Shown: positions 35,467-44,702, counted from the first letter of the stretch. The stretch is 64,000 bases of DNA from Pseudarthrobacter phenanthrenivorans (GCF_000813845.1 NZ_JWTB01000042.1:1-64000); one strand, 5' to 3'. The notes: a model not told the origin generated them from the sequence alone. A program made the numbers and translations.

Positions 35467-36863
35467 GTTCCCGGCCGTTCCTTGCCACTGACCCGCGGCG
35501 CAACCGCCGCCGCTGCCACCCCGATGGCCGCGGTGAAGGCGAACACGCCCGCGAAGGACTGGACCGGCGTCGTGAAGGCCGCGAAGACAATTCCCGTGGC
35601 CGCCAGCGAAAGCGCCCCGCCGAGGGAATCCGAAATGGACATGGCAGAGCTGTTGAAGCCCTCGTTCTCTTTGGTGGACAGCGCCAGGGTCATGACGCTC
35701 AGGCGTGGATACAGCAGGCCCATGCCGCCGCCCGCCACCACCCAGCCGGCGATCGCGGCTGCGGCCGGCCAGTGCAGCGCCGTGGTGGCCAGGGCCAGGA
35801 GGATCGCCGCCAGGACCATGAGCGATCCCACCTGGACCGCCACCCGGTGGGACAGCCGGGAGCCAAGCCGGCCCTGCACCGCCGCGGCGCCGGCCCATGC
35901 CAGCGCCCCGCCGGTCAGGGTCAGGCCCGCCAGGGTGGGCGGGAATCCGTAGCGGTCGATCAGCAGGTACGGAAGGTAGACCTCCGCGCCAAAGAATGAT
36001 GCTGCAGCAAAGCCCCGCACCAGGATCACGCTGGGTAGTCCGCGGTGAGCGGCCAGGGTGCCCACGGGGACCAGCGGCCGGACGGCCACCAGCGCCAGGA
36101 CGACGGCGGCGATCGCCAGGAGTGCCGTAGCCGGGGGGAAGGCGGGGATGCTGATGTCGGCGGAGAGGTTCAGCCCCAGCACCGCGAGCGCGGCCAGCAC
36201 CGCCCAGCCCAGCCGACCGAGGTCCCACTGGGTTTGTTCCGGTCGGGGCGCCTCTTCGGCGCTGCTGAGCCCGCGCAGGACGGGCACGATCATCGCCAGG
36301 GCCGGGAGGACCAGGCCCACGACGCCGAGGAACACCCAGTGCCAGCTGAAGACCTGGGCCACGACGCCGGCGGCGAAGGGGCCCACCAGCGACGGGATCA
36401 CCCAGGCGGCCGAGAACGCGGCGAAGATCCTGGCGTGCAGCGTGCCGGGGAAGAATCGGGCCACCAGCACGTAGAGCGCCACGGTGAGCGCGCCGCCGCC
36501 CAGCCCCTGGATCAGGCGGCCGGCCACGAGCATGGGCATGGAAACCGAGGTGCCCGCGATCAGCAGCCCGGCGACGAACAGTGCCACAGAGGCGTACAGC
36601 GGCATGGCAGGCCCGCGCCGGTCTGACCAGTTGCCGGCCCCCACCATGCCGATGACCCCGGTGGCCATCGGGCCGGCGAAGGCCAGGGCGTAGAGGCTTC
36701 CGCCGTTCAGTTCGCGGCTGACCAGGGGCATGATGGTGGTCACGGCGAGGGATTCGAACGCGGACAGGAACACCAGCGCGCAGGTGCCGGTGGTGACCCA
36801 CACGTACGGGGGCCGGAAGATCCCCGAGGCAGCATGGGCGGTGGGCAGCGTGGAGTCCCGCAT
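35463..36863 (-). CDS. MFS transporter
   Basis: 466-residue major facilitator. MFS signature between helices 2 and 3: GAGNWSDRRGPAMPLY; GRLIQGLGGG in helix 4 resembles the drug:H+ antiporter groups. About 12-14 helices. Exported substrate unknown. ATG 36863 starts eight bases after another MFS gene on the same strand; the two may be co-transcribed. Stop shared with the methyltransferase across CTAG. Confidence 0.85.
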   Translation of the reverse strand: MRDSTLPTAHAASGIFRPPYVWVTTGTCALVFLSAFESLAVTTIMPLVSRELNGGSLYALAFAGPMATGVIGMVGAGNWSDRRGPAMPLYASVALFVAGLLIAGTSVSMPMLVAGRLIQGLGGGALTVALYVLVARFFPGTLHARIFAAFSAAWVIPSLVGPFAAGVVAQVFSWHWVFLGVVGLVLPALAMIVPVLRGLSSAEEAPRPEQTQWDLGRLGWAVLAALAVLGLNLSADISIPAFPPATALLAIAAVVLALVAVRPLVPVGTLAAHRGLPSVILVRGFAAASFFGAEVYLPYLLIDRYGFPPTLAGLTLTGGALAWAGAAAVQGRLGSRLSHRVAVQVGSLMVLAAILLALATTALHWPAAAAIAGWVVAGGGMGLLYPRLSVMTLALSTKENEGFNSSAMSISDSLGGALSLAATGIVFAAFTTPVQSFAGVFAFTAAIGVAAAAVAPRVSGKERPGT

Positions 36864-36871
36864 GGCAGCCC

Positions 36872-38215
36872 CTACCCCACGTACCGGTTGCGGCCGGACC
36901 GGTAGCCGAACACGGCCGCGAGCAGCCCCACCACCGTGAACAGGATGCCCGCAGGAACGAAGGACCCGGTGGCCTGGTGCAGCTGCCCCACCATGAGCGT
37001 TCCGGTGGAGCCCACCCCATAGCCAACACCCTGCATCATGCCGGACAGGTGGGCGGCGGTATGCCCGTCGCGGGTGCGGAGCATGATCAGGGTCAGCGCA
37101 CAGGCGGTGAGGCTTCCCTGCCCCAGGCCCAGCAGCCCGGCCCACACCCAGACCAGGTCCAGCGGGCCCAGGATGCTCAGCACGAAACCGCTGCCCGTCA
37201 TCAGCGCAACCACCGTGTTGATGGCGCGCTGGTCCCGGAACCGTGCGGCGAGCGCCGGTGCGAACAGGGACCCCAGCATCTGCAGCACGATGCACACGGC
37301 AACGATCAGGCCGGCCGTCGCCCCGTCAACGCCGCGCTCGCGGAGGATGGGCGCCAGCCAGGCGAAACCGCTGAAGGACATCATGGCCTGCAGCACCATG
37401 AAGATGGTCACCTGCCAGGCCACGGACGAGCGCCACACATTCACCCCGTCCCGGACCGCCTGGTGCCGGACCGTCCCCTGCCGCACGGCGACGGGCAGGA
37501 ACAGCAGAAGCACGACGGCGGCAGGCAGCGCCCAGACCCACAGCGCCTTGGTCCACTCCCCCGTCGCCGTGTAGACGGGGTACGTGAAGCCGGCGCCGAG
37601 GGCCGCAGAGGCGCAAATCGCTGTGGTGTAGAGCCCGCCCATGAGTCCCAGCCGGTGCGGGAAATCGCGCTTGACCAGGCCCGGGAGCAGCACATTGCAG
37701 AGGGCTATCGCGGCGCCGCAGGCCGCGGTGCCCAGCAGGAGGGCGGGCAGGTGGCCTGCGGCTGTGGCCGGCCCCGCGTCCACTGGCCTCAGCAGGAGCC
37801 CGGCCGTCAGCAGTGCCATGGCGCCCAGCAGCACCCGTTCGGCGCCGAAGCGTCGGGCCAGGACAGGGGCGAGCGGGGCGAAGACACCCAGCAAGGTCAC
37901 GGGAACGGTGGTCAGCACCACTACGGACCAGCCCGGCAGGCCAGCCTGGCTGGTCACCTCCGGAAGGACCGCCGAGAGGCTGGAAAAGACGCTGCGGAGG
38001 TTCAGGCCGATCAGGACCAGGCAGACGCCCAGGTAGGCCAGGGCGCGCCGGCTGCCCGTGCGGGTGGGTTCCGCTGCCGGCAGTTCATCGATCTCCGCGT
38101 CCACCAGGGTGCTGAGGTCCACGCGGCTGCTGCCCGTCCGGGTCCCCTCCCCGGCTTCCCCGGAAGCTGCCCTTCGCCGCTGCTCCCTTGCGCCGGCATT
38201 CGTTGCGTCCGTCAT
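36872..38215 (-). CDS. MFS transporter, CynX/NimT type
   Basis: 447-residue MFS protein with a 65-residue charged N-terminus before helix 1 (YLGVCLVLIGLNLRSVFSS). NLRSVFSSLSAVLPEV and the internal segments match the CynX/NimT (cyanate/2-nitroimidazole) family. Substrate not assignable. Start at 38215; the frame continues upstream to 38344 without a better start. It precedes the second MFS gene by eight bases. Confidence 0.85.
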   Translation of the reverse strand: MTDATNAGAREQRRRAASGEAGEGTRTGSSRVDLSTLVDAEIDELPAAEPTRTGSRRALAYLGVCLVLIGLNLRSVFSSLSAVLPEVTSQAGLPGWSVVVLTTVPVTLLGVFAPLAPVLARRFGAERVLLGAMALLTAGLLLRPVDAGPATAAGHLPALLLGTAACGAAIALCNVLLPGLVKRDFPHRLGLMGGLYTTAICASAALGAGFTYPVYTATGEWTKALWVWALPAAVVLLLFLPVAVRQGTVRHQAVRDGVNVWRSSVAWQVTIFMVLQAMMSFSGFAWLAPILRERGVDGATAGLIVAVCIVLQMLGSLFAPALAARFRDQRAINTVVALMTGSGFVLSILGPLDLVWVWAGLLGLGQGSLTACALTLIMLRTRDGHTAAHLSGMMQGVGYGVGSTGTLMVGQLHQATGSFVPAGILFTVVGLLAAVFGYRSGRNRYVG

Positions 38216-38353
38216 CCGCCCATTCTTGCAGGCGTCCGGTCGGGCGCGGGTTTTCCACATACGGACGGCTTGGCCTTCCGGCGCTCCCCGCGGCTTCGTA
38301 CGTTGGAGCCAGTCGCGGCCTGGCCTCTGGCCGCACCAACCCACGGGAGCACC

Positions 38354-38773
38354 ATGGAAACTACACCGCAGCCGGATTCACGCCCCGCACCGCCGGACGG
38401 GACAGGGCCGCCTCCCTTCCACAACGGCCCCGGCCAGCCGCAGGGAGCCCCGGGCCACAAAGGGACGAACAGCCTGGTCCTGGCAATCCTTGCCCCGGTC
38501 AGCATGTTCCTGACCGGGCCGTTCGCCGGGCTGGCCATGCTCCTGACCTATTCGGACAACGGCTACTCCCGCACTCCATGGGTGGCTCCTTTCCTGTTCT
38601 TCAGCCTGCCGCTCCTCTTCGCCTCGCTCGGGCTACGGCTGGCACTCCCCGTGCTGAACCAGTTGCCCCGCGGCTCTGGAAGCCGGTCCGCGGCGGCAGT
38701 TGCCCTGTGCATCTGCGGCGTGGTCTTCGCCCTGGCACTCGGTCCGGCCCTCGACCTCGTCGGCGTATTCTGA
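38354..38773 (+). CDS. small membrane protein
   Basis: 139-residue protein. A Pro/Gly-rich hydrophilic N-terminus (1-35) is followed by three hydrophobic segments (about 42-62, 75-97 and 113-135). No known family recognised. ATG 38354 has GGGAGCACC in front. It lies between the divergent CynX-like gene and trmB. Confidence 0.65.
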   Translation: METTPQPDSRPAPPDGTGPPPFHNGPGQPQGAPGHKGTNSLVLAILAPVSMFLTGPFAGLAMLLTYSDNGYSRTPWVAPFLFFSLPLLFASLGLRLALPVLNQLPRGSGSRSAAAVALCICGVVFALALGPALDLVGVF

Positions 38774-38872
38774 GCGTCTGCCTGCCAGCGTTGCAGACCC
38801 GCAGCACCACGGCGCAGGCGTATTCCGGGCGCCCCGGTCTTCCGCCGTCCCCGCGGCGCTATTCTGGAAGGG

Positions 38873-39796
38873 ATGAGCGAATCCCCCGAAAACCCCCAGC
38901 AGCCGCATGTCCCCAGGCCTGTCACGCCCGGAACCCAGGCCTCCTTTGGCACCTACGGCGGCCGTCCGGTGAGCTTCGTGCGCCGCGGCACCAGGCTCCA
39001 GGGCCGCCGGCAGGCAGCATGGGCCGAGCATGCAGAGCGGTGGGCCATCGATGTTCCGCGGCACGTGGCCAACACCTCGGTCCACCCCGACTACACCTTT
39101 GATGCCGCCGCCGAGTTTGGCCGGGAGGCTCCGCTCATCGTCGAGATCGGGTCGGGACTGGGCGATGCCATCTGCCACGCGGCCGAGCAAAACCCGGACA
39201 CGAACTTCCTCGCCGTGGAGGTGTACACGCCGGGGCTGGCCAACACCATCATCAAGATCAACAGCCGCGGCCTCGAAAACGTGCGGGTGGTGGAGGCCAA
39301 TGCCCCGGAAGTACTGGCCACCATGCTGCCCGAAGGGTCTGTCAGCGAACTGTGGGTCTTCTTCCCGGATCCGTGGCACAAGTCGCGGCACCACAAGCGC
39401 CGCCTCATCCAGCCGGAGTTCAGCCGCCTGGCGGCGCGCGCCCTGAAGCCGGGCGGACTCTTCCGCATCGCCACGGACTGGTCCAACTACGCCGTGCATG
39501 TCCGGGACGTCATGGCCGGCTCCGACGACTTTGAAAACCTTCATACCGGCGAGCGCCGTGGACCCGAAAGCCCGCTGACGCAGGTATGGCAGTCCGGCGT
39601 CGAAACGGTGGTTGGCGGCGCGCCCGTCCGTGAGGGCCGGGCTCCCGTGAGCACCGAACACACCGGCCCCAATGAGGGTGTGGACGAGACCGGCGGTTGG
39701 GCTCCCCGCTTCGAGGGCAGGATCCGGACCAGCTTCGAAGCGAAGGCCCACGAGGCCGGCCGGCTCATTTTCGATCTTTGCTACCGGCGCCGCTAA
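38873..39796 (+). CDS. trmB: tRNA (guanine-N7)-methyltransferase
   Basis: 307-residue TrmB that makes m7G46 in tRNA with SAM. SAM motif VEIGSGLGDAI, then FLAVEVYTPG, the family mark FFPDPWHKSRHHKRRL, and a TSFEAKAHEAGR end corresponding to the usual TKFE..G. A poorly conserved insert of about 40 residues (roughly 225-265, acidic and Pro/Gly-rich) precedes that end. The N-terminal 40 residues also extend beyond the E. coli protein. Confidence 0.93.
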   Translation: MSESPENPQQPHVPRPVTPGTQASFGTYGGRPVSFVRRGTRLQGRRQAAWAEHAERWAIDVPRHVANTSVHPDYTFDAAAEFGREAPLIVEIGSGLGDAICHAAEQNPDTNFLAVEVYTPGLANTIIKINSRGLENVRVVEANAPEVLATMLPEGSVSELWVFFPDPWHKSRHHKRRLIQPEFSRLAARALKPGGLFRIATDWSNYAVHVRDVMAGSDDFENLHTGERRGPESPLTQVWQSGVETVVGGAPVREGRAPVSTEHTGPNEGVDETGGWAPRFEGRIRTSFEAKAHEAGRLIFDLCYRRR

Positions 39797-39870
39797 AGCC
39801 CTGCTGCAGCCCCTGCTGAAGCCCTGGTCAATGCCCGGTCAGGACCGGCCTAAGGGGACGGGGAGCAGGG

Positions 39871-40317
39871 TCAGCCCACGCTGATCGAACCGACGATCCT
39901 CCTGAGCATGTCCAGCCGGGGTTCGGCCTCGGGGTTGAGGTATGGCCAGATGACCACCACGCCGATGAACCGCCCGCTTTCCCACACGCCTACGGTGGCT
40001 GCCACCTTGGCCGGCCCGCCGTCGTCGTCGTATCCCACCACCACGGCATAAGCGTCCTTGCCGGGCAGGTCCAGCCCACCCTCCGCCAGGAGGGTGCCCC
40101 CGCGGTCCTCAAGGTAGAAGCCTGACAGCAGGTGCGCCCAGCCGGTGGCCTGGGGCGCATCCTGTACGGAGGTATCGTCCTTGATCACGGTGACCAGGAC
40201 GCCGCCCGGCAGGCCATACTGCCCGCTGTTGGGTCCGGCCGTGGAATCGTCCAGGACCTGGGTGTGCTCGGGGAAGTCTGCGGTGAAGCCCAGCGGGGAT
40301 TCGATGTGCACTGACAT
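39871..40317 (-). CDS. small LpqN/DcrB-like partner of WXG100 protein
   Basis: 148-residue soluble protein beginning MSVHIESPLGFTADFPEH, without signal peptide. A strand-rich pattern with VVIWPYLNPEAEPRLDMLRRIVGSI at the end resembles the Mog1/PsbP-like fold of LpqN/DcrB relatives, which act as adaptors or chaperones for secreted proteins elsewhere. It begins five bases after the large WXG100-headed gene, so the two are co-expressed. The assignment is tentative; its strongest clue is position. Confidence 0.6.
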   Translation of the reverse strand: MSVHIESPLGFTADFPEHTQVLDDSTAGPNSGQYGLPGGVLVTVIKDDTSVQDAPQATGWAHLLSGFYLEDRGGTLLAEGGLDLPGKDAYAVVVGYDDDGGPAKVAATVGVWESGRFIGVVVIWPYLNPEAEPRLDMLRRIVGSISVG

Positions 40318-40322
40318 TGGTT

Positions 40323-41900
40323 TCAGAGCCTCTCGAGCTTGGTGTCGTTGGGGACTTTATAGTACGTGGACACATTGGTGGTGGCCTGGTTCTCGGTGGA
40401 GACCTTGACCTCGCCCGCCTTGACGTCGAACCCTGCCTCGTTGGTTGCCGTCACCACGGAGTTCACCTGGATGGTGGCCGAGCCGGCCTCGTACAGCCTG
40501 GCCGCATCGCGGGCGGCGCCGGCCTCATTGCCCAGGGCGATGTTGCGCAAATAGCTGTCGATGACCGGGCGGTTTTCCGCGGAGTAGTCCACGTCGATCC
40601 TGACCGTGCCCTGGGTGCCTGCGGTCACGGTGGAGTCGAACTTGGCGGCCTCCGTTTTCACGCCGGAGGTAACGCCCTGGGCCACGGTGCCGTCCATCGA
40701 GACGGACACCGAGTCGATGTTGTTGCCCTTGTCCAGGTTGACCTGCAGGCCGCCCTTGCCGGAGGCTTCGAAGACCCGGCCGTCCAGGTTGAGCTTGCCC
40801 TGGGCGGAGACCTCGCCGCTGGCGGTGGAGGTGCCATCGGTGAGGTTCCGTTCGTAGGCAAGGTCGAGCTTGGCACTGCCGGATGCCGTCCCGGACTCCC
40901 CCGACGCGTCCAGCGAGAAGGTGCCCTTGGCTTTGTCCGTCTGCCCCGAGGAGCCATTGTCCTTGGCCGCCTCGTTGATCGTGTCCAGGATGTACCCGGG
41001 CGGGTTGCCGGCCACGTCCTTGATGTCGCCGATGCTGTCCGGCGGAAGGTCGCGGTACATCTGTTCGCGGGCAGCCATGGCCTCTTCCACACTGGCGAAC
41101 GTGTATTCCCGGGAGACCTCGCCGGTGAGCGTGGCCCCCGCGGTTCCGGTGGTGTCGTTGACGCCCAGGCCCATGTTTCCGTAGACCTTCATGGTGGCCG
41201 AGCCGTCGGCGTTCTCCACCACCTCGGTGCCCACCTCGGCGCCGCCGTGGACCCACGCAACACGTGCCTCGATGGAAGCCTTGCCGGTCTCGGAGTAGAC
41301 CGGGATGTCCGCCCGCGCCAGTTCCTGCAGGTGCTGCTTGGCCAGCTGCTGGGCCGAGGCGGGAATGCCGCCGTCCATCCGCATGAGGTCCTCGGCGAAC
41401 GGGCCGTCGCTGCCTTCACCCTGGATCAGGTAGGCCCGGTCGGCGGCGGACAGGCCGGCCCACCACTTCGACTGCTCTTCCGGGCCGGCGTTGAGCATCC
41501 GGTCCAGCCCGGCTTCAAGTTCCTTCCGGTGTTCGGCTGCCGCCCTGGCGGCCTCGGCCTTTTCCTTGAGCCACTCCCTGGCCTGGGCAGCCAGGGAGGT
41601 GATCCGGTCCCAGGTGCTGCCGCCGGAGCCGGTCCCCGCGGTGGACGCCTTTTCCTGCTCGTCGGCGTGCTTCATCAGGATTTTGGAGTTCTCCCGGAGG
41701 CTGGCCACCACTTTGTCCAGGCTGGGGCGGTGGCTGGCGCTCCACTCCTGCCGGAAACGTTCTCCGTCCCGGCCCTTCCAGGGCGCGGACTGGATCTGGC
41801 TGTGCAGGGACCCGGCGCGGCTGCTCAGCAGCGACGCGGCCTGGTCAGCCGCCTTGGCCAGTGCCCGCAACTGGCTGATGTCGGCGCCGTAAAAAGTCAT
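40323..41900 (-). CDS. large WXG100-headed protein
   Basis: 525-residue protein. Residues 1-95 form a WXG100/ESAT-6-like helical hairpin with W41-x-G43 (SAPWKGRDGERF), the signal for ESX/type VII export. A charged helical linker (100-190) follows, then a 330-residue region rich in Gly, Ser, Thr and Asp with alternating strand patterns, such as repeated A-x-G-x-V/L pairs, suggesting a beta-rich fold. No nuclease, ADP-ribosyltransferase or other toxin motif is visible. ATG 41900 has GGGGGAAA upstream. No EccC, EccD or other ESX component is nearby. Confidence 0.8.
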   Translation of the reverse strand: MTFYGADISQLRALAKAADQAASLLSSRAGSLHSQIQSAPWKGRDGERFRQEWSASHRPSLDKVVASLRENSKILMKHADEQEKASTAGTGSGGSTWDRITSLAAQAREWLKEKAEAARAAAEHRKELEAGLDRMLNAGPEEQSKWWAGLSAADRAYLIQGEGSDGPFAEDLMRMDGGIPASAQQLAKQHLQELARADIPVYSETGKASIEARVAWVHGGAEVGTEVVENADGSATMKVYGNMGLGVNDTTGTAGATLTGEVSREYTFASVEEAMAAREQMYRDLPPDSIGDIKDVAGNPPGYILDTINEAAKDNGSSGQTDKAKGTFSLDASGESGTASGSAKLDLAYERNLTDGTSTASGEVSAQGKLNLDGRVFEASGKGGLQVNLDKGNNIDSVSVSMDGTVAQGVTSGVKTEAAKFDSTVTAGTQGTVRIDVDYSAENRPVIDSYLRNIALGNEAGAARDAARLYEAGSATIQVNSVVTATNEAGFDVKAGEVKVSTENQATTNVSTYYKVPNDTKLERL

Positions 41901-41967
41901 GGTTTCCCCCAGGAAAAGAGTGCGGCAGGTGTAATCGCTGGTCCTTATGGTTACACAGGCGGCCGGA

Positions 41968-41999
41968 CCCGGCGATGGGGATACCTCCCCATCGCCGGG
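41968..41999. promoter_or_regulatory. 13-bp perfect hairpin in divergent gap
   Basis: Arms CCCGGCGATGGGG and CCCCATCGCCGGG are perfect and separated by six bases. It lies in the 186-base gap between the divergent WXG100 gene and the DUF1206 gene, where a terminator is not expected. It could be an operator or a structured leader. Confidence 0.6.
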
Positions 42000-42086
42000 C
42001 CTGTCTGGCCTGCCCGGCCGCTGCAGATCCGGTCCACCGGCAGCGGTACGGCCGCCGGCCTGCCAACTGTTCCCCGGCCCGGCGGC

Positions 42087-42986
42087 GTGGGACGATTGCC
42101 TTGTAAGAAGGGCACGCACAGCAGCGCACCACCGCGCCCGGCCAAAGGAAAGACGATCAAAGAAGAACTGAAACAGGTCGTTGACAAGGCCGAGGACGTC
42201 ACGAATTCACGCGTCCTTGAGGTCCTGGCCCGGTCCGGGTTCGCGGTCAGCGGCATCCTGCACCTCCTGGTGGGCGCCATCGCCATCCGCCTTGCCATGG
42301 GCGGCACCGGCCACGCCGACTTCAGCGGGGCTGTTGCCGAGCTTGCCACCATGGCGATCGGGCCGTTCCTGCTGTGGGGAAGCTTCGCGGCCTGCACCGC
42401 CCTGTCGCTGTGGCAGGCTGGTGACGCGATCTTCGACTTCAACCACCAGCGCACCAAAACCAAAGTCAAGAACAAAGCGAAAGCGGCCCTGCAGGCAATC
42501 GTCTATGCCGTCCTCGCCCTGACCCTGTGGCACTTCGCGATGGGCACGGGCACCGGTGATGACAACCGGAAGGCCACCAGTGACTTCACAGTCTCGATGA
42601 TGGCGGCGCCGGGCGGTGTGGCGCTGCTGGTCGTGATCGGCCTGGCGGTGGCTGTCACGGGCGTGGCCTACGGCATGCGGGGACCGCGGAAAAGCTTCGA
42701 GAAGCAGTTGCGGATGCCGGCTGCCGGTGCGGCCAGGACGGCCGTGGTGTCCCTGGGCGTGGCCGGCTACCTGGCCAAGGGCCTGGTGCTGCTGCTGACC
42801 GGACTGCTGATCGTGATCGCCACCCTCAAGGAGCATCCGGAGGACTCCACCGGGCTGGACGGGGGACTGCGGGCGCTCCGGGACCAGCCCATGGGCCCCT
42901 ATCTGCTGGCCGCGGTGGGGGCCGGCCTGGTCTGCTACGGCGCCTACATGATCATGCGCGCCCGGCTGGCCAAAATGACCAAGTAG
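42087..42986 (+). CDS. DUF1206 membrane protein
   Basis: About 299 residues. Three repeats of a two-helix DUF1206 unit: residues 45-115 (VLARSGFAVSGILHLLVGAIA), 130-200 and 215-295 (VAGYLAKGLVLLLTGLLIV). Each unit begins with an aromatic/Gly R-x-G-[FY]-x2-[KS]G pattern. Function unknown; common in actinobacteria and cyanobacteria. The start is uncertain: GTG 42087 is the first reasonable one, TTG 42096 is close behind, and no good ribosome binding site is seen. Confidence 0.8.
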   Translation: MGRLPCKKGTHSSAPPRPAKGKTIKEELKQVVDKAEDVTNSRVLEVLARSGFAVSGILHLLVGAIAIRLAMGGTGHADFSGAVAELATMAIGPFLLWGSFAACTALSLWQAGDAIFDFNHQRTKTKVKNKAKAALQAIVYAVLALTLWHFAMGTGTGDDNRKATSDFTVSMMAAPGGVALLVVIGLAVAVTGVAYGMRGPRKSFEKQLRMPAAGAARTAVVSLGVAGYLAKGLVLLLTGLLIVIATLKEHPEDSTGLDGGLRALRDQPMGPYLLAAVGAGLVCYGAYMIMRARLAKMTK

Positions 42987-43013
42987 CCGCCTGCGGCGTG
43001 GTTAGGTGGGGGC

Positions 43014-43505
43014 ATGCCCCAGGTACACGCCGAACGCCACATCCGCATCGATCCGGAGACTGCCTTCGCGTTGTCGCAGACCACCGGGACGTTCCGGCTC
43101 AAGTGGGATCCCTTTATTTCCGCCCAGGGCTTCCTCGACGGGGCCACGGCGCCGGGCAAGGGGGTCCGCACCCGCACCAGGTCACGGCTGGGCCTGTCCA
43201 TGGTGAGCCAGTACGTCTCCTACGCGCCGCCCCGCAACGTGGGGATGACCATGGTGGCCGGCCCGTGGTTCTTCACGAATTTTGGCGGCGGCTGGCGGTT
43301 TACCGCTCACGACGGCGGCACCAGGGCAGTGTGGAAGTACACCTTTTCCTGCCGCCCGGCCCTGCTGCGGCCCATCATGGAATGGATCGGCCGCAGGGTG
43401 CTCGGTTACGAGATCGAACGGCGGATCGAGGCCTTCGCCCGCGCGTGCGAGGACGAGTCCCTGGTGGCCGAGGTCAGGGCCCTGCGCCCGGAGGAAGGCC
43501 TTTAG
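43014..43505 (+). CDS. SRPBCC family protein
   Basis: 163-residue polyketide cyclase/START-like protein: HIRIDPETAFALSQ at the start and VWKYTFSCRPALLRPIMEWIG near the end, as in the ligand-binding SRPBCC fold. Ligand unknown. Located 27 bases after the DUF1206 gene. Its TAG stop overlaps the stop of the convergent anti-sigma gene by four bases. Confidence 0.75.
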   Translation: MPQVHAERHIRIDPETAFALSQTTGTFRLKWDPFISAQGFLDGATAPGKGVRTRTRSRLGLSMVSQYVSYAPPRNVGMTMVAGPWFFTNFGGGWRFTAHDGGTRAVWKYTFSCRPALLRPIMEWIGRRVLGYEIERRIEAFARACEDESLVAEVRALRPEEGL

Positions 43506-44158
43506 GGAACGGTGATCACCGCCACCGGACGCTGGGCGCCGTCGCGCAGTTCCACGCTGGAAATGCTGCCCAACTGGATGGGGGTGGCCCCGGTGACCTT
43601 GACCTTGCCGCTGGGGGTGGCCGTCCAGGCGCAGGCCCGGTCTTCGCCGCCGGCCCGGTCGCGGACCCACAGCGAGAGCGTCCCGTCCGCCGGCAGGCTG
43701 CTGCCGCTCACCGCAAGCTCGGTTCCCCAGGTCTTCCGGGCCATGTCGATGTTCACCTGCAATCCTCCCCCGGATGCCACCGAGTAGGTGGCGTCCGGCT
43801 GCGGCGGCCTGGCCAGCAACGGCCCCACCGCCAGGCCTACCGCCAGGCACGCCGCGGCGACGGCGCCTGCCAGCGCTGCCCACCGCCGTCGCAACGTCCG
43901 GCGACGGCGGGCCAGTTCATCGAAGAGCCGCGCCGGGACAGCGGTGCCGGCGTCCGCGCTGCCGCCGGGGACGGAGGCGAGCGCCACGGCGTCAGGAACG
44001 GGGAGGGCATCCAGGAGCATGGGCACCTTCTCCATCAGGGCCAGTTCCTTGCGGCAGGCCGCACAGTCCCGGAGGTGCGCCTCGAAGGCGGCGGCGTCGG
44101 CGGGATCCAGGCCGCCCAGGACGTAGGCGCCCAGCAGGTGGTGCAAGGTGGCGTTCAC
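43502..44158 (-). CDS. anti-sigma factor, RskA-like
   Basis: 218-residue single-pass membrane anti-sigma factor. N-terminal zinc-associated anti-sigma motif His28-x3-Cys32-x2-Cys35 (HLRDCAAC), membrane helix at about 90-110, and an extracytoplasmic RskA-type domain (130-218) ending in VAVITVP. It would hold the neighbouring sigma factor at the membrane until cleaved. GTG start overlaps the sigma stop (GTGA), giving equal expression. Confidence 0.9.
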   Translation of the reverse strand: MNATLHHLLGAYVLGGLDPADAAAFEAHLRDCAACRKELALMEKVPMLLDALPVPDAVALASVPGGSADAGTAVPARLFDELARRRRTLRRRWAALAGAVAAACLAVGLAVGPLLARPPQPDATYSVASGGGLQVNIDMARKTWGTELAVSGSSLPADGTLSLWVRDRAGGEDRACAWTATPSGKVKVTGATPIQLGSISSVELRDGAQRPVAVITVP

Positions 44159-44655
44159 CGTTCCACCCCCATCTCGTCCAGGATGGTCCGCAGTGCCCGG
44201 AGGGCGTAAAAGGCGCGTGATTTGACGGTACCGCTGGGGATGTTGAGCTGGACCGCGGCCTCGTTCACGGTGAACCGGCGGTAGTGCAGGGCAACCAGCA
44301 CGTCACGGTGCTCCTTGCTCAGCCGCAGCAGGGCCTCCTCCATCAGGACCCGGTTGAGCAGTTCGTCAACGCGGCCCATGACCTCCACGGGGTCGGTGGG
44401 GGTGCCTTCCAGCGCCTCGGGCGGACGGCGCGTGCTCCGGCGGTAGTTGTCGATCATGATGTTCCTGGCTGTGCGGTACAGGTAGCTGCGGAAGCTGCCG
44501 TTGATGTCCGGAGCGTGCTGCCAGACGCGGAGCACGGTCTCCTGGACCACGTCCTCCGCGAGCTGCGGATCCCGGGTGGCACTGAGCACGAAACGGCGCA
44601 GGGCGCTGCCGTGTTCACGGTAGATCGCCTCCACCACCTTCTCATCGAGCGGCAT
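44155..44655 (-). CDS. ECF sigma factor (partner of RskA-like anti-sigma)
   Basis: 166-residue extracytoplasmic-function sigma factor: region 2 (residues 10-75, with AEDVVQETVLRVWQHA and YRTARNIMIDNYRR) and region 4 (105-160, with YRRFTVNEAAVQLNIPSGTVKSR). ATG 44655 follows GGGAGGG. A GAACC-N16-CGTG motif sits 23-47 bases upstream, and a matching motif faces the divergent lipoprotein gene, predicting that the sigma factor controls both itself and that gene. Confidence 0.92.
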   Translation of the reverse strand: MPLDEKVVEAIYREHGSALRRFVLSATRDPQLAEDVVQETVLRVWQHAPDINGSFRSYLYRTARNIMIDNYRRSTRRPPEALEGTPTDPVEVMGRVDELLNRVLMEEALLRLSKEHRDVLVALHYRRFTVNEAAVQLNIPSGTVKSRAFYALRALRTILDEMGVER

Positions 44656-44677
44656 CCCACTCCCTCCCGGCTGTTAC

Positions 44678-44702
44678 CACGTCCGGACGCGGCAAACGGT
44701 TC
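44678..44702 (-). promoter_or_regulatory. ECF promoter of the sigma/anti-sigma operon
   Basis: On the minus strand GAACC (44702-44698), a 16-base spacer and CGTG (44681-44678), the usual layout of ECF promoters. It precedes the sigma gene by 22 bases and matches the divergent copy at 44741-44765. Confidence 0.6.

Noticed and set aside
39797-39870. Short repeats of AGCCCTG after trmB
   Set aside because: Three imperfect copies in 35 bases of GC-rich DNA; not convincing as an element.
40317-42986. Single 889-codon plus-strand frame covering DUF1206 and the antisense of the WXG100 gene
   Set aside because: Only the last third has DUF1206 features; the first two thirds mirror the WXG100 gene on the other strand.
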